NCBI RefSeq assembly: GCF_001522545.3
Contig: NC_031769.1
Location: 135,486,105-135,550,104, forward strand
Direction of reading: 5' to 3'
Length of the DNA stretch: 64,000 nucleotides
Source of the DNA: Parus major
Taxonomy: Eukaryota > Chordata > Aves > Passeriformes > Paridae
Shown: positions 50,546 to 61,631 of the stretch, in pieces
Position numbering within the stretch: position 1 is the first letter of the stretch
How the letters are laid out: each line of letters begins with the position of its first letter
The notes under the pieces: generated by a model
Told to the model about the DNA's origin: nothing
Database searches by the model: none
What the model saw: the letters and a program-made list of their open reading frames with translations, nothing else
Program-made: the position numbers and the translations under genes

Positions 50546-51920
50546 TCATTATTAGTTATTAATCATTAATTAGGTGATATGTATGGGTGAAAAACATGTA
50601 TCCATTTCATGTCAACACCATTTTGGTTAGCTCACACTTCTGCAGTGCATTTCTGGATCAGCAATGAACACAGTCATAGTACCAGCAAATCCTAAGAAGT
50701 GGAATGAGGAAGGAATGTGAGAGGACAATCACTTAACTCTAGCAGTATCCTGAAAGGTTGTAAGACTTCAGGCTGCCCTCACTATAGCTTCTAGGACTCT
50801 ACAGATACTATCTGTCATAGCATGTTAACCAACAAGAACAATAATGTGTTCCATATAAAATGTTCCTTAAGATCTGAATAAAATTGTGAACAGCAAGCTT
50901 GTGCCAAGGGAATAGAAAAAAACTGCCAGCAAAGCTGGGACAAATAAATGTCCTGTGGAGAGAAAAGCTAGTTTCTCAGTGCTGGCTAATCTATGTGCCA
51001 GACAAACAGTTTACAAAAATAGGTTTAGTTTTTTCATGCTTCTGAACTGCCTGGCTTAGAGATGGGTACTGGGTTCCTGGTGTACTACCCTGCGTCTAAG
51101 TGTTCCCAAACCAAATGGCTATTCTGGCAGAAGGGTGTGACCTCATTTGACAGTGTGTTTGCCATGCATTTTTATCTGTTTTCATGCCTCCTGTGTCTTG
51201 GCAGAAGGAACTGTTAAAGCAGCTAAAACTAACACAGACCCAGAGTTTCTTTTTATACAACTGAAGGAGACAAATCAATTATATTAGGAAACTAGTGCAG
51301 AGATTGCAGCTTAATTCCCCTTCTGCAGGGAGAGACATAGGTAGTTTATGGCAATGCTTCCATTCCTCAATATTGCCTTTCACAAAAGGCCACCTGAAAG
51401 CCTCACCTCTCTAAGAGCTGAGAGATCCAAATTCCAATCTCTATCACAGTTCAATTCATACATCAAAATGTAGTTGCAGAAACAACTGGAATTCCTGGTA
51501 TATCAGTTTGAGGTCTGCTCTGTTGTTGTGTGCTCTTTAGACCTTATTTTTTTCTTTTTCCCTGGTGAAAAAAGATAAATGTCTGCTTTATTCCATTGCA
51601 AAAACACTTGAATTGTTTATGGAAAAAGATTCTTATCCTCAGATCAACTGGATAGATTTCTCAAGTTGATTGCTGCATTTGATCTTGCCTCTCTCATCAT
51701 ATTTTGGAAAGGTTTATTTTCTTTATTATTTTCTTAGGCTGAAAATAATAGGAAATTTAAACAAAGAAAATCAAGAAAAGGACATGGATTTCTCTCTGGC
51801 AAATTGTTCTGGCATTAATTTTTTTCAAGAAGTCTTGACAAGAGGCATTCTTTACTACAGTAACAAGTGCCAAGTCCTATCTTTTCTCAGGTCTGTGGCT
51901 GCAATAAGAAGCTGATGCTG
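49331..51920. other. Unique AT-rich stretch
   Basis: No gene recognised. It contains the (TTA)n microsatellite at 50504-50545. Open frames at 49730-50017, 51096-51278 and 51670-51915 have no domain signature. Confidence 0.55.
50504..50545 (+). repeat. (TTA)n microsatellite, about 13-14 units
   Basis: A pure ATT/TTA trinucleotide array followed by a degenerate attag/taat tail to about 50573. It is long enough to be length-polymorphic. Confidence 0.9.
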
Positions 51921-52044
51921 ATCACAGAATATTCTGAGTTGGAAGGGACCCACAAGGATCATTGGGTCCAACTCTTAAATGGCTGGCCTGTACAGGGATC
52001 AAACCCACAACCTTGGCGTTATTAGCACCGTGCTCTAACCAAGA
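51921..52044 (-). mobile_element. tRNA-Ile-derived SINE with CR1-like tail (TguSINE1-like)
   Basis: On the minus strand the right-hand part reads as a tRNA-Ile gene from the D-arm onward. The block ttggttagagc is followed by an anticodon loop ctaataa (AAT anticodon, plus-strand complement at 52019-52025), then aacgccaaggt and a B-box-like ggtttgatccc (plus-strand 51995-52005), and the acceptor end near 51981. The left-hand part (51921-51980) is a CR1 3' tail in antisense (atcacagaatattctgagtt, then tccaactc). This structure is that of TguSINE1, reported from zebra finch and other songbirds and mobilised by CR1 machinery. The tRNA 5' end is missing, and the B-box has a C-to-T change at its CpG, so it is a truncated, inactive copy. 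Confidence 0.85.
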
Positions 52045-52469
52045 GGTAAGCCTTGGCAAACTGACAAATAAAAATTAAAGTAGCAGCAGAGCAAATTCCC
52101 TTCTTAAACACTTGTCACTTCCAGCTGGCAAGGAGTTGTAGTCCTAATGAGAAAACAGGATTTAAATGTAATGAAGCTCCCTGGTTTCAGTTGTTTACTT
52201 TAAAAAGGTCTCATTCTGCAGAGTGCTTGTTTTCAGTTCCAAGTTTTAACAAGAACTGCATGTGTCACTGTAAGGGCAGTATTATTATTTAAAAAGATAA
52301 AGTTTATAGAGGGATATTATCTCAGTTCCTAAATTATCTCTCTTCATAAATCTTTATATTAAGATAGATAGCAGTAAGAAAGTAAACATGCTTCAAAACC
52401 ACCATTTACTATCTTCAAAAGAAAATAAGTATTTACCTCTGTGGAAATGTTAACAATTTGGAGCTAATA

Positions 52470-52580
52470 GAAGCTATTATGATATATTAATATATATTAT
52501 ATATCATTATAATTTATAATTAAATTATATTAATATATATTATATATAATTATATATATTATATATTATTATAATTAACA
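52470..52580. repeat. TA-rich palindromic tract
   Basis: About 110 bp of almost pure A and T with overlapping inverted repeats. The string attaatatatattatatat occurs twice about 42 bp apart. Likely to form hairpins and to be unstable in length. Confidence 0.75.
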
Positions 52581-52675
52581 CACTAAAACTAATAAATAAA
52601 TACAATCACTTGTAAACCGTAAGACTGACAGCATACAGAGAAACAAACATGAACAGGGTGGTGATCAGAAGCATA

Positions 52676-53345
52676 AAGTCTGTCTGGAAGCTGGACACTG
52701 GTGGGGCATACCAGAGATGAATACTTGCCAATACTGCTTTACATCACTATTAATGACACTGATGATATGACCAAGCAGATCCTCAGAAAGTTTTCAGATA
52801 AGACAAAACTGAGAGGAGTAACCTGTGCATTTAGGGTTTAGGCTTATGCTGCTATTCAGACGGACCTAGAAGGGCTCCTCCCTCCCCTAGAGGGACCTCA
52901 GTGAGCCAACAAGAACCTCATGAAACTGGGAAAAATAACCCTGTGCTGTCATACACATTGTGCCTAATCATCTGGAAAGCAACTTAATAGAGAACAGCCT
53001 TGAGGTACTGGTGGACAAGAAGCTCACCATTAACCAGCAAAGGCCAGCAGCCTTCTGGGCTACATCAAGCAGAACATTGCCAGCAGGTTGAGTTTCCCCT
53101 CTGCTCAGCCCTGGTTACACACAGCCTGGGTGCTGTGTCAAGTGGCTGTCATAAAGATGTGTGTAACCAGGGCTGAGCTCCCCAGCATGAGAGACATGGA
53201 CATACAGGAGTGCATGGAGTGAGGGTCTACTGAAATGATTAAGGGACTGGAGTTGTGCCCTGTAAGGAGACACCAAGAGCACTGGGATTGTTCAGTCTAG
53301 GGAAGAGTGTTCAGGAAGGCTCTTGTTCTATAGAGAATTGTGTTC
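52676..53345 (+). mobile_element. CR1 LINE: ORF2 tail with altered catalytic box
   Basis: The sense strand follows CR1 ORF2 from the block before the active site. A TINDTDD segment near 52750 is followed by KFSDKTKL near 52788-52812, where intact CR1 has the FADDTKL-type box, so the second catalytic aspartate is replaced by lysine. Further blocks follow in order: ctattcagacggacctagaa, aacctcatgaaactggg, ctggtggacaagaagctcac, ctctgctcagccctgg, gaaatgattaagggactgga and gggattgttcagtctaggga. It is frameshifted and dead. A 21-bp perfect inverted repeat sits inside at 53103-53178. The 3' side runs into a pyrimidine microsatellite and the gap. Confidence 0.9.
53103..53178. repeat. Perfect 21-bp inverted repeat inside the CR1
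   Basis: Arms 53103-53123 and 53158-53178 are exact reverse complements around a 34-base loop. From CR1 knowledge, the left arm is near native (ctgctcagccctggt) and the right arm replaces sequence where intact CR1 has a cagttctgggctccccag-like block, so it appears copied in inverted orientation from the left. Confidence 0.88.
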
Positions 53346-53357
53346 TGCAGCTTTTTT

Positions 53358-53790
53358 TTCTCCTCTCCTCTCCTCTCCTCTCCTCTCCTCTCCTCTCNNN
53401 NNNNNNNNNNNNNNNNNNNNNNNNNNNNNNNNNNNNNNNNNNNNNNNNNNNNNNNNNNNNNNNNNNNNNNNNNNNNNNNNNNNNNNNNNNNNNNNNNNNN
53501 NNNNNNNNNNNNNNNNNNNNNNNNNNNNNNNNNNNNNNNNNNNNNNNNNNNNNNNNNNNNNNNNNNNNNNNNNNNNNNNNNNNNNNNNNNNNNNNNNNNN
53601 NNNNNNNNNNNNNNNNNNNNNNNNNNNNNNNNNNNNNNNNNNNNNNNNNNNNNNNNNNNNNNNNNNNNNNNNNNNNNNNNNNNNNNNNNNNNNNNNNNNN
53701 NNNNNNNNNNNNNNNNNNNNNNNNNNNNNNNNNNNNNNNNNNNNNNNNNNNNNNNNNNNNNNNNNNNNNNNNNNNNNNNNTCTCCTCTCC
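53358..53790 (+). repeat. (CTCTC)n pentanucleotide array spanning the gap
   Basis: The same pyrimidine pentanucleotide (tctcc register) flanks the N run on both sides: about 40 bases from 53358 to 53397 and about 10 bases from 53781. The array therefore probably continues through the gap and is why assembly failed. Open frames drawn through it are meaningless. Confidence 0.9.
53398..53780. other. Assembly gap (383 N)
   Basis: 383 unknown bases. The true length may differ. Confidence 0.99.
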
Positions 53791-55394
53791 TTTTTCTTGA
53801 TAGCTATATTTCTCTTAACTGAAGCCTCATCATTTACTTATGTATATATATTTAAGCAAAGAATAACATGTACACCAAATGTCAGTCACCAACTATTCAT
53901 AAAAAAAGCAGACTTCTTTCATTGTTTCTGCCATGAGCCAATAAATAATAAGAAAGACGTTTCTCAGAAAAGGAAAGGTTCTTTCCAGTTTATCTAACAG
54001 CATAAGGAAATATATAGCATATGTGGTTGTAGAACTGGCCCTTTCTAATACTGTGTAGAGCCATGTCTTCTGGCTGCTCAGGCATCAGCAGATGGATTCA
54101 AAGAGGCTGCAGGGAGCTGTGCAGAAACTCTTGCTGTGTCTATGTATTTGAAAAAGGGACTGCAAATGGGTGGAGGTTTCCTGAGTGATAGTTGAGGGAA
54201 GACATTACCATGGCTATGTTTAGATATTGCTTGATTTTTTAATTTTTTTTTTTTTTGCAGAGCATGTGGATGTATTGAATAATTATCACATTCTTTTTTT
54301 TTTTTTTTTCTTTCCCTATTTTCTAAAATATTTCTAGGTCTTTCTTTCCTAAATCTTCTCAAGTGCAAGTAAGACCAAAGCAAATTAAGTGCAACCTGAG
54401 TTACATTTTATTTTTATGAGTAAAATAAAAGTTTGACTGTCAGACTTCTATCTTATGCTCTAGAGTGCAATTCTTATTGCTGTCATTAGCAGCTAGTTGC
54501 ACGTGCATCAAATAGGTAGAAGAAAAGTTATTTTCTGTGTGTTTATTACATAATGGAAAAGAGAGAAGAAGAAAAGATTAACATCAAAATTACTTTTATT
54601 TCCCAAATGTTGTGTCTATGATAGACTTTTATATCAGACTTATCCCTTTGAGGTACATGCATACATAAGTGAAAGACAAAATGGTTTTGTTTTTTCTTAT
54701 TTTTTTTTATTTAAGTGTTACAGAGGCTTACTAATTAAAATTGTAATTGTCTGACACTAAAACAAGTTAGTTACAGAAACTTGTTTGTGTAGACTGATGA
54801 GCAAGCTAAAAAAAGTCATTTTCAGAAACTAGCTACTGCCAACATTCTCTTGCTAGGTTGAAAGTGGCTGAGGATGGAAAGTTTACCAAAAAAGCTGGTC
54901 TCTGAATTTCTTTGGTCGGAATCCAAAACCCATCGTACTTAATTCCTAAGCCAAAGAGCTGAAAAAAAGAAGATAATTTTTAATACTACCTTTTAAAACA
55001 TACTTACAGATTTAGCTTAAGTTTTTTAATTTCGTATAAGAATAGATTAGCACCTCCTGACATCTTTAAAAATATGCTACCTCCTACTAAAATCATTAGA
55101 ATTAGGTATTATGCTAATAGGCAATATATAAAATTGTAACAAGGAAAGAAATTCATGTATGTATAAGTCTTGCTATCTGCTCTTTAAATATCTTGCCAAT
55201 ACATCAAAGGGGCTTTATTTCCTTACATTTTCAATAATTGTTTTCTCAAATTAATGTACATATCCTTCAGTTCTGAATCAAGATTCAGTTGATTAGAAGC
55301 TCACATAGGCATTATGAAGCAAATATTTTATTTTGTTGATTTTATTTATTGGATGAAATCATGATGAATTAAAGCAAATAGATACTGAAAATCT
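53791..55394. other. AT-rich noncoding stretch
   Basis: No recognised gene or element. It includes T runs near 54234-54255 and 54294-54310. A minus-strand segment ending in a splice-acceptor-like site at 54959-54960 is noted as a weak exon candidate (54887-54958). Confidence 0.5.
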
Positions 55395-55832
55395 TCAGTG
55401 TCAGAGCTCCTGGAGCGAATCCAGTGGAGAGAGATAAAGATGATTAAGGAAGGGACTGGAGCATCTCTCTTACAAGGACAGGCTGAGAGAGCTGGGCCTG
55501 CTCAGTCTGGAGAAGAGTGGAGTGAGAGAGGCTCTCATCCCTGTCTGTCAGTATCCGCAGGGAGGGTGTCAGAGGATGGAGCCAGGCTTTCCTGGGTGCC
55601 ACCAAGCAGCAGAACAAGAGGCCAAAACTGATGCACAGGAAGTTCCACTTGAACATGAAGAATTTACTGTGCAGGTGGCTGAGCACTGGAACAGATTGCC
55701 CAGAGGGGGTGTGGAGTCTCCCTCACTGGAGATAGTCAAGAACTCTCTGGATGCAATCCTGTGCAGGGAATTTGGAGATGAGCCACTGTGGTCCCTTCCA
55801 ACCCTACCTATTTGGTGATTCTGTGATCTGAG
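55395..55832 (+). mobile_element. CR1 LINE 3' end with complete tail
   Basis: Sense CR1 blocks: ctggagcgaatccagtggag, aagatgattaaggaaggg, ctggagcatctctcttacaa, ggacaggctgagagagctgg, ctcagtctggagaagagtgg, gagcactggaacagattgcc, cagagggggtgtggagtctc, and the end ggtcccttccaaccctacc followed by gtgattctgtgatct. It is about 440 bp, 5'-truncated and well preserved at its 3' end. Two open frames (55398-55631 and 55522-55818) are broken pieces of the CR1 ORF2 tail in different frames, the second keeping a WNRLPRGGVESPSLEIVK-like segment. Confidence 0.93.
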
Positions 55833-56321
55833 TGCAATTGTATATTGCTACAATTAACACGTGTGAAATCAAGTTTAATACTCATTCTCAGTTTATTCAA
55901 CCACACAGGTAGCGGATTTACAGATTACTGAATATCCTTTATTGAACAAATATCAATTTATTTTAACTGAATGATGAATTGTCTTTTTGCTCATGTCAGA
56001 AATGCTGTGAAATACACAAGTTAACAGATTTAACAAGCCAATATTTTCCTGTGGTTTTTCCTGGAAACACAAACTTACCTTTAACAATAACCAATTAGAA
56101 TAAATAAAGAAAATAATAGTTATTGTTATATCTATAAAGTTTATGAATGAGATTTCAGAATTCTATTTCAACACTAAAGTTCAGTTTCTGAGTCAATGTT
56201 TCCCTACTTCTGATTATGTGCAGTCCCCAGGAGGATGTTTTTATTGGAAAAAGGAAAAAAAGCCTTGGGGATTTCATTTAATCTGTCTTGGGAGCATGAG
56301 AGATTTTGCTGAAGTATTTTG

Positions 56322-56361
56322 ATTACTAATTAATTCCTAAAATTACTAATTAATTCCTAAA
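56322..56361 (+). repeat. Perfect 20-bp tandem duplication
   Basis: The 20-base unit attactaattaattcctaaa is present twice head to tail with no mismatch. A perfect copy implies a recent event. Confidence 0.85.
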
Positions 56362-57026
56362 ACTCAGAAAACTGAGTTGAAAATATATTAAATTATTTTT
56401 CAAGGCCATATACATTTTATGTTCCTTAGTTGCAGGCCAGAGATGAAGAAGAGAAGCCTGTCATGCACCATAAACACTGTTAAGACATCATTCCTATGAC
56501 TGATTGTGTGTTGCTCACATGATCTAATTTGGAATAAGAATACAAATCTTATGTACTTTTTCCTGGGCTCCCAAGAGATGTTATTTTTTTGGTATATGAA
56601 TATAAATATTCTTCCATAGAATATTTCTTCCAGGTCTTTTTATCTTCTTACCTAAGGTATGCTCTGCTACTTCAAGGACACTAGAGCTGTAAATGTGTGT
56701 TCTAGACTGTTCTTCTAGTATTTTGTGTTTCTTGAGATTTTTGTTTTGGGTTTAAAATCTGTGACAGTTTCTGGGCATCAGTATCAAAGTATGACTTCAG
56801 AGATTAAAAATAATGGGATACTTCTGGATATAATATGTACTGAACAACAAGATTTATGCAAAACTTGACAGCCTAAGTGACCTCTTCTTTCATTCTACAG
56901 AAAAAAGAGGAAAAAATGTTTAAAAATCATCAAAGCTTGAAATATTTAGTCCTATAGGAAACATAGTTAATTCATTTTTTAACTTTCTTTTTATTTTAAT
57001 TGAAATGTGGAACTCTTTCAGGAAAA

Positions 57027-57104
57027 GGAAAGTGCTTACAACATTATGAATTAATTCTAAGCATTGGAAAGTGCCTACAGCATTATGAATTTATTCTAAG
57101 TGTT
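57027..57104 (+). repeat. 39-bp imperfect tandem duplication
   Basis: Two adjacent 39-base units (57027-57065 and 57066-57104) start with ggaaagtgc and contain cattatgaatt-attctaag. They differ at about five positions, so the duplication is older than the one at 56322. Confidence 0.85.
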
Positions 57105-60100
57105 CTATTGCACGGATGCATGTGAACATGCATTCAGATAAAAGTGTTTTAAGTGCATTTAGAGCATTTATATTGGAATTTATATTGAATCTTTAATACC
57201 TGTCTGTGTAAAAGATAAGAATCTTTGTGCAAGTTCCAACACACTATTAAGATGGGGTTATGTCAGTGAGACCACCATAGTATACAGAAGATTTCAATTA
57301 TCAGGTAGATAAGTGAACACATGTTTTGCTATGATTCTGGCAAATACTAAATGGGAAGAGCTCTTTGTACAATACTACAACAAAAATGATCAAGGTGGAA
57401 AACAATTGGCTGATCATTTACATAGCAGAGAAATTGTAGGATGAAATATGCATCCATTTTCATCTGTAAATAAAATTATGGTTACCCCTTTTTCAGGACT
57501 GAGTTCCCCTTCCTACAAAAGAAACAAAGAATAAGCTCCACTTCAGCATGCAGAGGCCTGCCCTGTATATGGTGTTTTTGTAAATTTGCAGTGGCATAAC
57601 ACAATCCACTATAATTTCATATAAAGTTTAGTTCACTGAAAAGTAAATATTTAAAGCACCTATGTTCTTGGCCTCTCCTTTGAAATATATAGCAGGTCTC
57701 TAGGTATTATAGAAGATAAATTTGTAAGAAATTATAACAGCTATACCTTTTTAACCATCATATTTATACCTGAATGAGGATCAGAGTGACAGGGACTGAC
57801 GACAATAGTGACTCACAAATATGTCCCAAACTGAGCTGTTAGAAATGTTCAGGGAAGGGAAGGTTAAAGGATCATGATGACTCCTTGCTCCTTCTTACCC
57901 CACAATTTTTGGAGTTCCTTGTACTCCAGGTCTGCAAACACCTTAATCCTACTTTATAGAATCCCTCATGCTTTTTTCAGGCCTTCAATGTATTTAAGAT
58001 TCCTAGACTCTTAGCATCTCAGTTCTTCAACCACTTACTGCTGGTCTTCCCATCTTCTGTGCTCATTTCACACCATCAGCTGTTAGCCTCCTGCTGTCTG
58101 CTTTCCAACTTTATGTTTCCATACCTAAATCTTACATGTGTTCCCTGAAAAACACATAATTGTGCTATATAATAAGGATAAAATAATTAAAAAAAAAAAT
58201 AAAATGAAGCAAAACTCTTAACACAGATCATAATCATTGAAAAAAAAAATTCTAACTGGGTAAGGCTCTGGAGTCGAAGACTGTGACCGAGTTTCTACAG
58301 AGACACATGAATTAGGGACCTTTTTAATTCCTTTAATTCTGCATTCTCTAAGAGCCACCTCTTTAAGCATGTTGACAGTAACAGGAGAGCTCCTTTAAAG
58401 ACAGATTTTCCAAGAAACCACTTCTACCCATTCAGATGTTTTTTTGGAGTGATCAAATAAATTAGTTGGTCGTATTATTAAGCAAAATTGGTGCTTTAAT
58501 AGGTTTACAGAATATTTTAAGTTATCTGTTCAAATTGCTTCTTTTCAACTCCCAATACTTATTTTTGCAGATATACTTTGCAGAGCAAAAGTGCAATATA
58601 AGGTAGTGCTTAGAATAGTTATCAAGCAATTTTAGCTATAAATGAAAACTATCACCTTATAAAGATTACAATAATCTAAATGTGACATCACACATTTAGA
58701 TGTGAATGTTAGTATGAAAACTTTTCCCAAAATATATCACAAACAAGGTTTTCAGAAGCTCTTCACCAATTTAATCACATTATCTGAAGAAATAAGAAAC
58801 TACAGAATGGAACTAGAAAGGAAATCTGAGAGAAGAGAGGTCCAGGAATTCAAACATTCAAACTCATCCTTCAAAGAAAATATAAAAGAACTGTATCCTA
58901 AAGCTGCAAAAACAGGCTTTGTACCAAGGGATTAACGGTGACCTTAAAATCAGCTACCACAACAGAGTTGTGGGTGTGATAACAAACAGTGAGAATGAGG
59001 TTACATCTTAAACTAATGTATTGCTTTCCAAAGTGATGACATAAATTCACCTAAATACTGTGGGGAAAAAATCCCATGCACAGAAAAGAGAGGTTTCAAA
59101 AGAACTTGTAAGCTGTAGAAATCCTTTTATGAAATTCAGTTCTGCTGAAAAAAGAGAGACTGATGCTGACATGTAAGTCTTTCAAAACACTTAGATGCAG
59201 ACTTCTAGAGCAATTGCTATTTCTTGTATTGGCTGGCAGATATAGATCATTGCAGAAATATTATATAGAGAGAAACTGGTTACCAGTCCAGTCTAATCCA
59301 AAAGTCTTTGACTGACAGCTTATTTCAGAAGAAACTGGGAATGTGGAAGGGGTCATTGCAGACAACTTGTGAGTGAGTCAACACAGTCATGTGGCCAGAA
59401 CAACCACAAACCCATGGCTGAAATGCAGAGAGTGAATTTATTTCATTGCCTTGCTATCTGGAGGATCCTGAAGCAGCACCTGGGAGAGGTGCACAAGCAG
59501 GAGCTCTGGCAGAGTTAGGTTCAGTCAGAGCAAGGCAGGGCTGCTGTTATTATAATAGCAGGCTGCTGTTTGCACCAATTTAGCAAGAGCCCAAGCATGT
59601 GGTGTTTCCTACCATAATGTGATCTCCTCTGTGCTTTTTGTGATCTCTGAGCTGATCATCTCTCTCCCAAGACAGGGAGTTCAAGCATGTGCATGAGAGT
59701 GCCTCCAAGTCTCTGTTATCACCTGTGTTATCTCTACACAGAGATTTTACATCTCAAAACAGAGAGAGGATAAACAGCCCTAGGCATAATATAATGAGGT
59801 TTCCTAAACTATTATTTTCCAGACCTCAGAAATCCCACTTGCAAGGACACCTAAGTGAATCTACCATCCTCCTGGCTGTTCTTCCACTTTTAACACTTTC
59901 CTCCCAGCAACTTGATCTCCTGCTTACAAGACAAGGAATGTCTGTTCATAAATTCATGCATTATTTAATCTTCTAAGAAGTATACCTTTTTCCTTGTATT
60001 TTCAATTTATTAATTGAATATGAATTTATTTATTTCACTACTGTTGTATCCCATGAGATTTTTTTTAGTTTCCAAGGGAGACAGACCTGTTAATAAATTG

Positions 60101-61375
60101 GGTGTGGGAGAGACAGATTTTGTTCTCTGCTAATTTAAAATCTATTCTAAAATCTATTTTGCATGGGAATCAGGATCACTGAATTCAGTGTCCTTTAGAT
60201 CTGACCTTTTTTTTTGTTGTTGTTGTTGTTTTTCCACTCACCATCTACTAATTTTGCATTTGCCTTCTTTTAAAACATATCTGCCTTACTCACTTAGCTA
60301 TCAAACAGTTTAGAGATCATGTTAGTAAGGCACACAGTCTTGTCCTGTGTCTGTACAGTGCCCAAAACAACAAACTGAGAAATCTAACTGTTGTAAAAGA
60401 CAATCTTAAAAAGATACTTTGTCTGGCTGAAGAGTTCAGGTAATAGTGACATAAATAAGTAGTTCACAAGTTCAGTTCAGTGACATAAATCAGCAGCTCT
60501 TATCACAGGAGGTAATTCTGTTGTACTACATCTACCTGATGGCCTGAGTCTGTGGAAGTCTTGTGAAATATCTGTGACTGTGACATCAGTATTATTCGCT
60601 AATTTTCACTACAGCATTATTTAGATGTTCCAACCACAGAAGCTCTATTATGCTAGGAACAAAGCAAACAAGTAAAAATGCAGTGTTAATGTCCAGAGCA
60701 GTGTACAGTTGTCTAAGATAAGATGAAAAAAGGTGAAAAATCAAGTGCATAGCGAAAAATCTAAGCAAGACAATTTACGCATGAGGATAATGTGAAAGCC
60801 AGGAATAAAGCCCTTTCCACCAGAACATACTCCATCTCATTTGCTGTTTTTGTTTACAGGTCAAGTACTATTGATATTAAGTATGCTATTATAAACTTCT
60901 ATTATCCTCAAAGTAGTGATGATAACAGTGGAATTTCTTTTTGTAAAGTTTCAGAGAAACAGTAATAATTCTTAAATTACTCTGATATGACAAACACTTT
61001 TCTTTTACTTTGGAAAATTACATTCCAATAACTAAAAATTATTGCAGCAGGAAACTTGAATTTGGCTAATTTTTCTAACATCCTAAAGAAAACAGTACTC
61101 AGATTCAAAAGATTAATGCAGATATTTTCAAGTCATCATGAGAAACACTTAATGTGGCCAATTTCCTGTATGTGCAGCAAGATCTTTAATCATGATTTCT
61201 ATTTTTGAAGAGCAATTAAGGCATTTCAGGGTTTAGCATTGGAAAACTTTGAAATCTACCAACTTTCTTCTCATTTTTGGGTGTTCATTAAATGAGGAAA
61301 TACTGTTGTAGAAGATACTAACCACTTATTTTGAAAAATCCTTTTCTCAGTTCTATTTTCTATTCTAGAAAAAGA

Positions 61376-61625
61376 CAGGTTGAATGGGATCTCTGAAAAT
61401 CATCTAATCCACACTTCTGCCTACATCAGGGCCAAACCCAAGGAGAATTCACATGGCCTTGGGCAGTCAGTTTTGTGTATTTTTAAAGAAGGGGATTCCA
61501 CAGTCTCACTGGACAACCTGCTACAGCTTTGACAAACTTCACAATGAAAACTTTTCCCTAACTGAATATCTGGTTTTGTAGCTTTTGTTTTGGGATTTGT
61601 CCTTTCATATCCATGAAAGAATTGA
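61376..61625 (-). mobile_element. CR1 LINE 3' end (minus strand of a head-to-head pair)
   Basis: Antisense CR1: caggttgaatgggatctctg at the left, then aatcatctaatccacacttc, gattccacagtctcactgg and ctgctacagctttgac, followed by a ttttccctaactgaatatc block. It is truncated at about 61625, right where the next CR1 begins on the other strand. No tail octamer is kept. Confidence 0.75.
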
Positions 61626-61631
61626 AATGAC

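Larger units (their letters stand above)
55833..61375. other. Unique AT-rich stretch
   Basis: No gene recognised over 5.5 kb. It contains tandem duplications at 56322-56361 and 57027-57104 and a small (GTT)n run at about 60213-60230. The 77-codon open frame at 58702-58935 is Lys/Glu-rich with no recognised family and no splice context, and is treated as chance. Confidence 0.5.

Noticed and set aside
50504..50573. CRISPR-like or satellite array
   Set aside because: It is a simple trinucleotide repeat in a vertebrate genome with no spacers.
51981..52044. Functional tRNA-Ile gene
   Set aside because: The 5' part of the tRNA is missing, the B-box is mutated and the body is fused to a CR1 tail, so it is a SINE fragment.
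53255..53997. Long open frames running through the N gap
   Set aside because: They exist only because N codons are not stops. The flanks are a pentanucleotide repeat.
58702..58935. 77-codon Lys/Glu-rich open frame beginning with ATG
   Set aside because: It has no recognised family, no splice or promoter context, and a length within chance expectation for A-rich sequence.
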